A stretch of DNA of 64,000 nt from an uncultured Candidatus Actinomarina sp. (GTDB lineage: Bacteria > Actinomycetota > Acidimicrobiia > Actinomarinales > Actinomarinaceae): positions 1 to 64,000 of the forward strand of contig CACOBL010000005.1 in the NCBI GenBank assembly GCA_902625455.1, in the 5' to 3' direction. How positions within the stretch are numbered: the first letter of the stretch is position 1; every line of letters starts with the position of its first letter. Shown here one piece after another: positions 16,372 to 25,004 of this stretch. A program made the position numbers and the translations under genes. The notes beneath the pieces were generated by a model. It was given only the letters and a program-made list of their open reading frames with translations. It searched no databases and was not told where the DNA came from.

Positions 16372-18960
16372 TTATAAAGATTTTGCAGTTTTTTTATTGT
16401 GATAATTTGCCCAAAATACAAGAAGTGTAGGCAAGATTAAAATAGATGCTACAAGTGCAAAACCTAGTGCGACAACAACAACTTGTCCCATTTGTTGAAA
16501 TGGTTTTAGTGATGATGTCATCAAAATACCAAAGCCTGCCATTGTTGTAAATGCGGAACCGAATAGTGAACCGCCAGTTGTCTTTAAAGTAGTTTTGACA
16601 GCATCAACTGGATTAGGTGCTGTTAGAAGGGTTTCTCTAAATCTATTAGTAACATGAATTACGAAGGGGACTCCAATACCTATAGCTAATCCCGATAGTG
16701 TTGAAGTCACAGGATTAAGCGGAATATCGAGAAAATACATACCTAAATAAGTACCCATTACAATTGCTACAACTGGAAGGATTGTAATGACACCAAGAAA
16801 TGGTTTTCTAATGTCAATTAAGTAATACAAAATTAAGAAAGTCATTGAAGCTAAAATTGCAAATATAAGTGATTGAAATTGTGATTCAGAAATTAAATCG
16901 CTCACACTTTGAGTAACAATTGCATCGTTAGTAGCCGCAATTGAAACACCAAGAGAAGATAATGGCGTAAATGCATCATATATATCATCTCTTAATTGTG
17001 CAGCACCTAAAGAACCTGCAGAAGTTGTAATTCTTACTTGTTGCGCAGTTACTGTACTTTCTTCATTAAAGTAAAGGCTTGCTAAGAATGCTTCTGGGTC
17101 AGTACTTGTAAGATACTCATAAAGTCCTTGTACGTCGCCGGAGTCTTTAACTTTTAATGCATCTATACCTTGAGATCCAGACATTAAATCAACACCAAAA
17201 GACCCGAGTGATCCTAAAAGCTCCATATCTGGCATAGCTGGTGGTGCTCCAGGAGCTGCTCCTTGTGGAGCTAGTAACTGTCCGACTGTACCAATAACAG
17301 ATTCAGCTGCAACATTTCCAGCATAAACTACAATATTTTCCTTATCGCTCAGATTGTTAATTGATTCAATAAGTGCATTGTGTATTTCTGGAGTTGCTAA
17401 ATTTTCTCCCTCAATTAAGACTGCAGTAGTTTCTCCAAATCCACCGCCAAATTCTTCGGTTAATAAATCAAGAGTTTGTACAACTGGATCATCCTCAGGA
17501 AGAAAATCTGTAAATTCAAAAATTGTTTCTAAGTTGGTAAAACTGAAATAACCATAACCAGAAATAGCTACTAACAATGCTATGGCTACCAATTTAAGTC
17601 TCTTAGGTATAATTCCACTAGATGCAGCAATTTTGTTTAATACACTTTCGCCAGATGATGAAAAAGCCTCGGTACTAATATTTCCTTTTGTTTCGGCTTT
17701 TTTATCTAATAAAGTTCTTATTGCAGGTACAAAAGTCATTACAAGAAAAAAGGCAAAAAATATTCCAGTAGAAACTAATATTCCAAAATCTTTTAATTCA
17801 GGTAGTGGGGAAACTATATTTGTTAAAAAACCAACTATAGTTGCAAGCGTTGCAAGCGTTAGTGCAATACCAACAGATTTAAGTGTTGATGAAGTGGATC
17901 CAGTTATTGAGTTACCTGAACCAATCTCTTCCCTATATCTTGAAGTAAAGTGAATAGCATAATCAACACCAAGACCAATCAAAATGATTGGAGCAATTTG
18001 AGATACCTGATTTGGTGCACCAATTATGTCTAAATAGCCAGGTCCGAGTATTGTTCCTGCCCCTTGCATCCAGCCTATTGAGAGAAGTATTGCACCTAAG
18101 CTTAAAAGTAAATCACTAAATGTTCTTCTTCCAGATTTGAGAATACCAAAACCTTTCCTTGGTCTAATGAAAAATATATATGCAAGAACAACAAGAATGA
18201 TGATGAATGCTTGGCCAAAAAGTATACCAATTTCCTGTAAAAAATCATCGCCTTCATTACCAAGTAAAAGCCCAAAAGAAAAACCAGAGACTTTTATATC
18301 TCCAATTGAAATTTCTGATAATGCATCAGAAAGAGCTACCTCCATACGCGGTTGTTCAATAAATACTCCATCTGAACCACCGAACTCTTCAACAATCAAT
18401 GAACTGTCTATAGTAACAATTGCCAAGCCTGCTGATGCAGTTGTTTTGTCTTCATCATAAGTTGATGACAAAAGTGCAGCAGCAAAAGCTTTGAATTCTG
18501 GAGGCATTTGACCATTGGCTTGGTTATAAAGTTGTTTAAATTGTTCATCTGACATGGCACTGACATTTAGAGTCGGATTAAATGCTTTAGCAAAGTCAAC
18601 TGGTGCAAAGAAACCTTGTACAGCACCTCCTTGATCTTTAACTAAATATGGGTATATTTCACTCTGTAAAACTGCTTTATTAATTTCTTGCCAGGCAAGG
18701 TATCCATCAACAGTAAGAACATCTTCGCCACTTACAATAATTTGGAAAACTGATTGTGAACCAGATGTTTGGAAGTACTCGCCTAATTTAGACTGGGCTT
18801 GAATTTCTGGAGTATCGAGTTCTCCACCAAAACTTGTACTCAATTCTTCGGCTTGACCTGCCATATAACCAAAAAAACCAGTTAAAAGAAAAACAACAAG
18901 TATTGTGATAACAGGTCTTTTCGTTGCAGCTGAAGAAAAAAAGTTTGTTAAAAGTTTCAT
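16372..18960 (-). CDS. RND/MMPL-superfamily exporter
   Basis: This is an 862-residue membrane protein with two homologous halves. Each half has one membrane helix, a large extracytoplasmic domain and then five membrane helices. The transmembrane cores carry related motifs, GLGVDYAIHFTSRYREEIG in the first half and GLAIGIGVPFVIHVTNRFRE in the second. In the second, the acidic residue expected for proton coupling is replaced by GVPF. It resembles predicted exporters of the MMPL/HpnN type, which move lipids or hydrophobic compounds. A proline- and alanine-rich loop (GAAPGAPPAMPDM) lies in the second outer domain. It is transcribed divergently from the M15 peptidase gene. Confidence 0.85.
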   Translation of the reverse strand: MKLLTNFFSSAATKRPVITILVVFLLTGFFGYMAGQAEELSTSFGGELDTPEIQAQSKLGEYFQTSGSQSVFQIIVSGEDVLTVDGYLAWQEINKAVLQSEIYPYLVKDQGGAVQGFFAPVDFAKAFNPTLNVSAMSDEQFKQLYNQANGQMPPEFKAFAAALLSSTYDEDKTTASAGLAIVTIDSSLIVEEFGGSDGVFIEQPRMEVALSDALSEISIGDIKVSGFSFGLLLGNEGDDFLQEIGILFGQAFIIILVVLAYIFFIRPRKGFGILKSGRRTFSDLLLSLGAILLSIGWMQGAGTILGPGYLDIIGAPNQVSQIAPIILIGLGVDYAIHFTSRYREEIGSGNSITGSTSSTLKSVGIALTLATLATIVGFLTNIVSPLPELKDFGILVSTGIFFAFFLVMTFVPAIRTLLDKKAETKGNISTEAFSSSGESVLNKIAASSGIIPKRLKLVAIALLVAISGYGYFSFTNLETIFEFTDFLPEDDPVVQTLDLLTEEFGGGFGETTAVLIEGENLATPEIHNALIESINNLSDKENIVVYAGNVAAESVIGTVGQLLAPQGAAPGAPPAMPDMELLGSLGSFGVDLMSGSQGIDALKVKDSGDVQGLYEYLTSTDPEAFLASLYFNEESTVTAQQVRITTSAGSLGAAQLRDDIYDAFTPLSSLGVSIAATNDAIVTQSVSDLISESQFQSLIFAILASMTFLILYYLIDIRKPFLGVITILPVVAIVMGTYLGMYFLDIPLNPVTSTLSGLAIGIGVPFVIHVTNRFRETLLTAPNPVDAVKTTLKTTGGSLFGSAFTTMAGFGILMTSSLKPFQQMGQVVVVALGFALVASILILPTLLVFWANYHNKKTAKSL

Positions 18961-18968
18961 AAATCTAA

Positions 18969-18974
18969 AGATTA
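18969..18974 (-). promoter_or_regulatory. -10 hexamer TAATCT for the exporter gene
   Basis: On the minus strand TAATCT is followed by 8 nt and then the ATG at 18960, the leaderless spacing seen at other unit heads in this window. It partly overlaps the inverted-repeat arm at 18972-18980. Confidence 0.4.
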
Positions 18975-19022
18975 CATTAAAAATAAATTTAGCTGTACTT
19001 TATTAATGTTAAATTAATGTAA
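18972..19022. repeat. Inverted repeat with an extra half-site between divergent genes
   Basis: TTACATTAA (18972-18980) is the exact reverse complement of TTAATGTAA (19014-19022). A further near copy, TTAATGTTAA, lies directly before the right arm. The arms touch the exporter -10 element and lie about 15 nt upstream of the peptidase -10 element, so a shared operator is possible. The sequence is AT-rich and chance is not excluded. Confidence 0.35.
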
Positions 19023-19036
19023 ATCTACGAAAAACT

Positions 19037-19042
19037 TAAAAT
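19037..19042 (+). promoter_or_regulatory. -10 hexamer TAAAAT for the M15 peptidase gene
   Basis: TAAAAT is followed by 6 nt and the ATG at 19049, with no SD sequence. This is the same leaderless arrangement as at other unit heads. Confidence 0.4.
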
Positions 19043-19048
19043 AATAAT

Positions 19049-20194
19049 ATGCTTTATGCACTGTTAACTTCAATGATATTAAATTTTTCAATTTCACCAG
19101 ATATGAGTCATGAAAACGAAAATCATTACACTAAAAATAAAATTGATAATTACGACATAATTACTATTTCTCAATCTGGAAGTCTTTTCTATAGTGTTAC
19201 AAATCAAATTTTAGAAAGCGTAAATAATTTAAATACGAATGTTACTTTTATAGGAAGAGCAAATGTTGGCCTTGAATCAACAACTTTTGCTAATAATGAA
19301 ATAAATTTAACTACATTAGATAATTTTTTATACAACTTATCTATCAAAACAATCGAATCGTCGGACGTAGATTACTTTTATGATGAAGAAAGTGCTCAAG
19401 CTATTAGAGACAACAAAATAGTTATTTCTGAATTAACTGCAAGCAGGTATGAATTAAATGTTGGCGATTATGTAAATCTTGTTGGACTTAATAGTGAAAC
19501 TATTCCAATTGAAGTAGGTAAAGTCATTAAGGATTCCAAAATAGGCTGGTTTGAAGGAGTTATAAATAAAGATTTGGGTTTTAAATTAGGGATTTATAGA
19601 AATATCCAAGCTATCATTTGGGATAGTCATATAAATGAAAATTTTTTGATTGAACTTCATAAAAATATTAATTACAGAAAAGTTAAATTAACTTTTAGAG
19701 AAAATAGAGTTAATAAAAATTGGGTTCTTCCAACAGCACTAGTAAAAGAAATGTTTGGAGATTTTCAAATAAAAGAACGAGACGGCGTATGGATTACAAC
19801 AGAACCTGAATGGAGAGAAGAAAATATTCAAAATAAAAGAATGCCTATATTAGGAATTACACGATGTCATAGATTAATGTGGGAACCGCTTGAGGGTGCA
19901 TTAAATCAAATTCTTGAAGAAGGCCTTGAAGAATATCTATCAATTGAAGAATGGAAATCTTCTGGTGGATGTTATGCTCCAAGGAGAATCAACAGGTTTG
20001 ATGCCGGAGGTAGTATTTCGAGGCATGCTTGGGGAATAGCAATTGATATAAACACAAAATCTGGTTATCCGCCTAGAGTAGTTGAAATATTTAATGACTG
20101 GGGATTTGCCTGGGGAGGCACATGGACATCTCCCGATGAGATGCATTTTGAACTAAGAGATTTATCAGCCAGTGTTTCTAAGACCAGCGGCTAA
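19049..20194 (+). CDS. M15-type zinc peptidase (D-Ala-D-Ala carboxypeptidase/VanY-like) with N-terminal domain
   Basis: The last 130 residues carry the M15/LAS zinc site: SISRHAWGIAIDIN supplies the first His and the Asp, and WGFAWGGTWTSPDEMHFEL supplies the last His and catalytic acid. Such enzymes trim peptidoglycan stem peptides. The first 230 residues are not recognised. They contain a beta-rich portion (YELNVGDYVNLVGLNSETI) loosely like a MacB/FtsX-type periplasmic core. The N-terminus has only a weak hydrophobic stretch (residues 2-13), so secretion is likely but not clear. The gene runs convergently into the PEP carboxylase gene with a 30-bp tail-to-tail overlap. Confidence 0.75.
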   Translation: MLYALLTSMILNFSISPDMSHENENHYTKNKIDNYDIITISQSGSLFYSVTNQILESVNNLNTNVTFIGRANVGLESTTFANNEINLTTLDNFLYNLSIKTIESSDVDYFYDEESAQAIRDNKIVISELTASRYELNVGDYVNLVGLNSETIPIEVGKVIKDSKIGWFEGVINKDLGFKLGIYRNIQAIIWDSHINENFLIELHKNINYRKVKLTFRENRVNKNWVLPTALVKEMFGDFQIKERDGVWITTEPEWREENIQNKRMPILGITRCHRLMWEPLEGALNQILEEGLEEYLSIEEWKSSGGCYAPRRINRFDAGGSISRHAWGIAIDINTKSGYPPRVVEIFNDWGFAWGGTWTSPDEMHFELRDLSASVSKTSG

Positions 20195-22672
20195 GCCATT
20201 AATAGACAGTAACAGAGCATTATTTTCAAACTGACTTAACTCTTTTTTTCTCATTTTTTTCATAAGTGAAACTTGAATCAAAGACAGAGGATCAAGATAG
20301 GCATTTCTTATATTTAAAGTATTTTTAAGAACTTTATTGTCATTTAAAAGTTCAGAATTTTGTTTTATTTGTTTTATCATTTTTATAACTAAATTAGACT
20401 CAATCAATATGTCTTCATATATATCTTGGTACTCATTACCAAAAAGCTCATCAACGTATAGTTTAGAAATTTTTAAATCAGATTTAGAAACTGTCATCTC
20501 TATATTGCTAATTAGGTTCTTAAAAAAGTCAGATGTTTGGTAAATACGCCTTACTTTTTTTATCCCATGTTTTTTGACTAAGCTATCAAATGCTGTTCCA
20601 GCACCATACCAACCTGTTAATGTATTACGTGTTTGCGCCCATGCAAACACCCAAGGTATTGCTCTGTAATTGTCGAGTGAAGTAACTTTATTAGATCTCT
20701 TTGCTGGCCTTGACCCAATATTTAATGTAGACAATAAATTAACAGGTGTTACATTTTCAAAATAATCAAGAAAATGTCTTTTTTCTACCAGACTTCTATA
20801 TTTTAAATAGGAAGTTTCAGATACCTCTTCAAATATGTTTTCATGTTTTAAAGTTGATTCAAGACTACTTGAAGAAGTATTAATGAAGGCTGCTGAACCT
20901 AACTTTAAATTTTCAAAAGCTAGATAAGGGGTAGAGTATTTGTCTGATATAACTTCTCCTTGTTCTGTATATCTAATTTGTGAGGTAATTGTTCCCTTTG
21001 GCTGTGACATAATTGAGTCATATGTCGGACCACCGCCTCTACTAATAGTTCCACCTCTACCATGAAAAAAATTGATATTTGCATTATTTTTGCTAACTGT
21101 CTTAAATATAGAAATTTGAGCTTTGTAAACATTCCATTGTGAAGCAATTATCCCACCATCTTTATTTGAGTCCGAATAGCCAAGCATAACCTCCTGGTTA
21201 TTGTTTTTAAATGTTTTAATAAACTCTCTATATTTTTGATCTTTTAACAACTTATCAATAATTAAGTGTGATGATTGTAATTCTTCAATTTCTTCAATCA
21301 GTGGAGTGAGGGTTGGGATATTTTTATCTGGAATAATCGAACTACATATATTGTATAAATTTAAAATATCATCATGCGATTTTGTCATTGAAAGAATGAT
21401 TGAACTAAATACTTTATTACCATATATATCTTGAAGTTCTGGAATCTGCTTTATCAATTCTGTAAAATCCTTATACAGTTTTCCTTTTTTTGAATTTATT
21501 ACTGAAGAGTTTTGACGAATGTCTAAAGTGACACCGTGAAATTCAAATTGTTTTACAAAATTAACAAATTTATCTAATTTAGAAATTCGAAAGTTTTTAC
21601 CAAATACATAACTAACACTATTTTGAAAAATTTCTAAATCTTTTAAAAATTCATCAAAATATTTGTAGCCTTTTTTATTTAATTGAAAGTTGTCCAATCT
21701 ATGAAAAACTAGTGAAAGAAATATTCTGAATGGTTCATCAAAATTTATGGTTGAATAATGATCAAATTCTTTTTTCATCAAATTAGCATAATTTTTGATT
21801 CTTTTATCTAATTCATCAGGACATTCAACAAAGTTAGTTGAAACACTAAATTCATCAGATAATTCAATAATTTTTTCTTTATAGATATTTATAATTTGAT
21901 TTGAATATATTTTTAAAGCATCTTTAGTAATTTTTGTTGTAACAAATGGATTACCATCTTTATCTGCCCCAACCCATGAACCAAAATTAATATTAAAGTT
22001 AGTGGTACTTTTTCTAATGTCTAAATCTGAAATTATATCTTCATAAACATTTTTATATAAAATGTCTAAGTAATAAATTAATGACTTAACTTCATCTAAT
22101 GGATTTGGTTTAGAAGATCTTGTATCTCTTGTATACCAAAGTTGTGCAATCAAACCGTTAATTTCTTTCATGTCATGTGAATTATTATTTTCTATAATTT
22201 CACCAATTTTATATATTTTTTTTAGTGTTGACTGTCTTGAGCTTTCAGTAGGATGGGCTGTAAAAACAGGAGTGAAATTTAAATTTTTTTTATTTGAAGT
22301 CTTAATCTTAATCTTTTTAAGTTCAAGAAAATGTTCACGAAAAACCTGCTCGGCAATGTTTGACAAATAGAAAAAAATTGTAAATGATTTTGTTATTACA
22401 TATATTTCTTCAGGTTTGAGATTTTTAAGAAGATCAAAAATATCGTTTAAATATTTTTCATTTTGAGTTGATCTATATTGCTTTGATTTCTGACGTATTT
22501 CTTCAACTATTTTGTAATACTTTGCACCTGCTTGTTGTTTTATTACATGACCTAATTCATTTCCTAGAAGTTTTATCGTATTAGGCAGTGTGTCGAATTG
22601 AACTGATATTTTAAATCCTCTCAGTGCTTTTAATAAAGTCACTTCCCGTTGTGTCGAAAATAATAGTTTCAT
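20165..22672 (-). CDS. ppc: Phosphoenolpyruvate carboxylase
   Basis: This enzyme carboxylates PEP to oxaloacetate, replenishing the TCA cycle. The catalytic His is in FTAHPTESSRQ near residue 139. Further hallmarks are GYSDSNKDGG, the glycine-rich FFHGRGGTISRGGGPTYD with the mobile-loop arginines, QIRYTEQGEVI, and the C-terminal NGLAAGLRNTG. At 835 residues it is slightly short for the family (880-930). The start given is the ATG at 22672, which would overlap the upstream gene by 62 bp and add about 21 unusual residues. A GTG at 22642 is an alternative. Alignment with E. coli PEPC starts exactly at an ATA codon at 22609, preceded by AGAGGA 6 nt upstream. Confidence 0.93.
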   Translation of the reverse strand: MKLLFSTQREVTLLKALRGFKISVQFDTLPNTIKLLGNELGHVIKQQAGAKYYKIVEEIRQKSKQYRSTQNEKYLNDIFDLLKNLKPEEIYVITKSFTIFFYLSNIAEQVFREHFLELKKIKIKTSNKKNLNFTPVFTAHPTESSRQSTLKKIYKIGEIIENNNSHDMKEINGLIAQLWYTRDTRSSKPNPLDEVKSLIYYLDILYKNVYEDIISDLDIRKSTTNFNINFGSWVGADKDGNPFVTTKITKDALKIYSNQIINIYKEKIIELSDEFSVSTNFVECPDELDKRIKNYANLMKKEFDHYSTINFDEPFRIFLSLVFHRLDNFQLNKKGYKYFDEFLKDLEIFQNSVSYVFGKNFRISKLDKFVNFVKQFEFHGVTLDIRQNSSVINSKKGKLYKDFTELIKQIPELQDIYGNKVFSSIILSMTKSHDDILNLYNICSSIIPDKNIPTLTPLIEEIEELQSSHLIIDKLLKDQKYREFIKTFKNNNQEVMLGYSDSNKDGGIIASQWNVYKAQISIFKTVSKNNANINFFHGRGGTISRGGGPTYDSIMSQPKGTITSQIRYTEQGEVISDKYSTPYLAFENLKLGSAAFINTSSSSLESTLKHENIFEEVSETSYLKYRSLVEKRHFLDYFENVTPVNLLSTLNIGSRPAKRSNKVTSLDNYRAIPWVFAWAQTRNTLTGWYGAGTAFDSLVKKHGIKKVRRIYQTSDFFKNLISNIEMTVSKSDLKISKLYVDELFGNEYQDIYEDILIESNLVIKMIKQIKQNSELLNDNKVLKNTLNIRNAYLDPLSLIQVSLMKKMRKKELSQFENNALLLSINGLAAGLRNTG

Positions 22673-23879
22673 GATTTGAGAAATTTATTTTGGCAAACTG
22701 TGTATGTGGTGTAAGAACTAATATCATGTCATAATTTTTAAATTCTTTTTCATCAGTTTCTTTATTTATTACATTGCCTGACACAGAAAATTCATTTACA
22801 AAAGGATCGAAAAATGAAACATCTACACTTTTATCTAAAAGTAATTCAGCAATGTCTGTTGCGGGAGACTCTCTCATATCACTTATATCTTTTTTATAAG
22901 CAACTCCAAGTAATAGAATTTTAGAATTTTTTAAAATCTTATCTTTACTATTTAATAAATCACTTACACGACTTACAACATAAGTCGGCATTGAATTATT
23001 AATTTCTTGAGCTAGCTCGACAAATCTGACTGGCTTTCCAATTTGTCTAGTTTTGAATGATAAATATTCTGGATCAACAGGTATACAGTGTCCCCCAACT
23101 CCAGGACCTGGTTTAAAAGATTCAAAACCAAATGGTTTTGTTTTAGCAGCATTTACAACTTCCCATATGTCAATATCTAACATTTTGCATAGCATCGCTA
23201 ATTCATTTATGAGTGCGATGTTTACATGTCTATAGGTATTTTCTAATAACTTAACCATTTCTGCTTCTTTTGTTCCATTGACAATTACGATTTCATCAAT
23301 GATAGATTCATAAAAATCTTTAATTCTTTTAGTTGATTCATTGTTTATTCCACTTATTACTTTTGGTGTATTTTTAAACTTCCATATTTTATTTCCTGGA
23401 TCTATTCGTTCTGGTGAATAGCCTACAAAGAAATCTTTTCCAGCAAGAAGACCGGATTGATCTTCTAAGTTAGGAATTAAAACTTCCAAAGTTGTTCCTG
23501 GATAAGTAGTAGATTCCAGAATTACAACTTGTTTTTTAACTAAACTCTTGCCAACTGTTTTTGCCGCATCAATAACATAAGATAAATCTGGTTGATAATC
23601 AGTCAGCGGAGTTGGAACGCTTATGACAATATTCTTACAAGCAGACAATGCTTTACTTTCTGAAGTTGAATGAAAGTTCTTTAGAGCATTTGATAATTCT
23701 TCATTCGAAATATCTTCTATTGGAGATGAACCATTATTGATCATATCAACTCTCTCAGGATTAATGTCATAACCAATAACACTCAATCCTTGTAAAGATG
23801 ACTCAACAGCCAATGGAAGCCCTACATATCCTAGTCCTACTACTCCTAATTCATATTTAAAATTTAATTTATTACCCAT
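22611..23879 (-). CDS. wecC: UDP-N-acetyl-hexosamine 6-dehydrogenase (WecC/WbpA family)
   Basis: This is a nucleotide-sugar dehydrogenase that oxidises C6 of a UDP-N-acetylhexosamine to the uronic acid in two NAD+-dependent steps. The N-terminal Rossmann motif is GVVGLGYVGLPLA. Substrate-domain motifs are FFVGYSPERIDPGN and KTKPFGFESFKPGPGVGGHCIPVDP, with the catalytic Cys near residue 263. Next to wecB the likely product is UDP-ManNAcA, though UDP-GlcNAcA (WbpA activity) cannot be excluded. I chose the ATG at 23879 because a GAGG box lies about 7 nt upstream and the overlap with wecB is then 8 bp. An upstream ATG at 23915 is less likely. Confidence 0.9.
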   Translation of the reverse strand: MGNKLNFKYELGVVGLGYVGLPLAVESSLQGLSVIGYDINPERVDMINNGSSPIEDISNEELSNALKNFHSTSESKALSACKNIVISVPTPLTDYQPDLSYVIDAAKTVGKSLVKKQVVILESTTYPGTTLEVLIPNLEDQSGLLAGKDFFVGYSPERIDPGNKIWKFKNTPKVISGINNESTKRIKDFYESIIDEIVIVNGTKEAEMVKLLENTYRHVNIALINELAMLCKMLDIDIWEVVNAAKTKPFGFESFKPGPGVGGHCIPVDPEYLSFKTRQIGKPVRFVELAQEINNSMPTYVVSRVSDLLNSKDKILKNSKILLLGVAYKKDISDMRESPATDIAELLLDKSVDVSFFDPFVNEFSVSGNVINKETDEKEFKNYDMILVLTPHTQFAKINFSNHETIIFDTTGSDFIKSTERI

Positions 23880-24960
23880 TGAAATCCTCAAAAATTCTGT
23901 CTGAAGTTTTGCCATCCCATAAATCTATTTCATTATTAGAGGCAAGTTTAGTATTTAAAGAATCATTAATTTCACTAATAATATTTTTATTTACTCCAAT
24001 GACTTTATTTGTACCTAATTCGACTGTTATGGGTCTTTCCGTTTCTTCTCTGAGGGTTAAGCATTTTTTATTCAAAAATGTTGTTTCTTCTTGAAGTCCA
24101 CCTGAATCAGTTAAGCAAAGTTCAGAATTATTTACTAAACCTAAAAATTTAATGTATGGTTGTGGATCAATGACTTTAAATTTTGAAGTGTCAATTTTAT
24201 TTTTTTCTATAAATTCCTTTAGTCTCGGATGAGCAGGAATTAAAACATCATAATTATTTGTAAACTCAGAAATGCCATTAAAAATAATCTCTAGGTTATT
24301 ATCTGTTAGATTTATAGGTCTATGTAAAGTAAGAACGAAATACTTTCTATTAATAAAAAATTCTTCAGGTGAAAAATTGTCTATTGCTGTTATTTGATCA
24401 TAATTTTTAACAAGTGTATCTATCATAATATTTCCAACGTTTTTAATTCTGTCATTAAAAATATTTTCCTTCAATAAGTTTTCAACAGCATCTTGTGATG
24501 GAGTAAATAATTTATCACATACAGAATCAACCATTACTCTATTTCTTTCCTCTGGGGCATTAAGATTTTTTGATCTTAAGCCTGCCTCTACATGTGAACA
24601 TTTGATGGAATTATTTTTAGCAGCTATTGCTCCCGCAAGTGTAGAAGTAACATCTCCAAATACAAATAAATTATCAACATTGTTTTTATCTAAATGGCTA
24701 TCAAGTTCTTGAATCATACTTCCAAGTTGTTGATTCATAGATTTTTTCTGAATATTTAAATTTATATCAGGTTCTCTTAAACCTATGTCTCTAAAAATAT
24801 CATCAGACATGTTTTTATCCCAATGTTGTCCAGTGTGTATAAATAGAACTTTTAAATTATTTTCTTCAAATTTACTTAAAAGAGGAGCAACCTTTACAAA
24901 ATTTGGTCTTGCACCAACGATCATTGCAGTATCATAATTTGTTTTTGTCACGTTTACCAT
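23872..24960 (-). CDS. wecB: UDP-N-acetylglucosamine 2-epimerase (non-hydrolysing)
   Basis: WecB interconverts UDP-GlcNAc and UDP-ManNAc in the cytoplasm. Family motifs are IVGARPNFVKVAPLL, FIHTGQHWDKNMSD, VFGDVTSTLAGA, CSHVEAGLRSKN, NAPEERNRVMVD, LTLHRPINLTD, and the UDP-binding LTDSGGLQEETTFL followed by TLREETERPIT. The length of 362 residues is normal. It is the first gene of a two-gene unit with the dehydrogenase. Unlike the other unit heads here, it lacks a clean TANNNT box at 6-8 nt from the start; the nearest match is TAATAC at 8 nt. Confidence 0.93.
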   Translation of the reverse strand: MVNVTKTNYDTAMIVGARPNFVKVAPLLSKFEENNLKVLFIHTGQHWDKNMSDDIFRDIGLREPDINLNIQKKSMNQQLGSMIQELDSHLDKNNVDNLFVFGDVTSTLAGAIAAKNNSIKCSHVEAGLRSKNLNAPEERNRVMVDSVCDKLFTPSQDAVENLLKENIFNDRIKNVGNIMIDTLVKNYDQITAIDNFSPEEFFINRKYFVLTLHRPINLTDNNLEIIFNGISEFTNNYDVLIPAHPRLKEFIEKNKIDTSKFKVIDPQPYIKFLGLVNNSELCLTDSGGLQEETTFLNKKCLTLREETERPITVELGTNKVIGVNKNIISEINDSLNTKLASNNEIDLWDGKTSDRIFEDFNG

Positions 24961-24971
24961 AATAGTAGGTA

Positions 24972-24990
24972 TTAATAATCAAATTATTAA
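24972..24990. repeat. Short palindrome in the wecB / glycosyltransferase divergent gap
   Basis: TTAATAAT (24972-24979) and ATTATTAA (24983-24990) form a perfect 8-bp inverted repeat around CAA in the 44-bp gap between divergent genes. It could be an operator, but it is pure A+T and may be coincidental. Confidence 0.25.
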
Positions 24991-24991
24991 C

Positions 24992-24997
24992 TATTAT
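24992..24997 (+). promoter_or_regulatory. -10 hexamer TATTAT for the glycosyltransferase at 25005
   Basis: TATTAT is followed by 7 nt and the ATG at 25005. No SD is present, consistent with a leaderless transcript. Confidence 0.5.
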
Positions 24998-25004
24998 TGA
25001 ATCA

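Noticed and set aside
17354..18460. Three + strand reading frames (17354, 17582, 18137) inside the exporter gene
   Set aside because: They are shadows of the 862-residue exporter, low in complexity and without start signals or family features.
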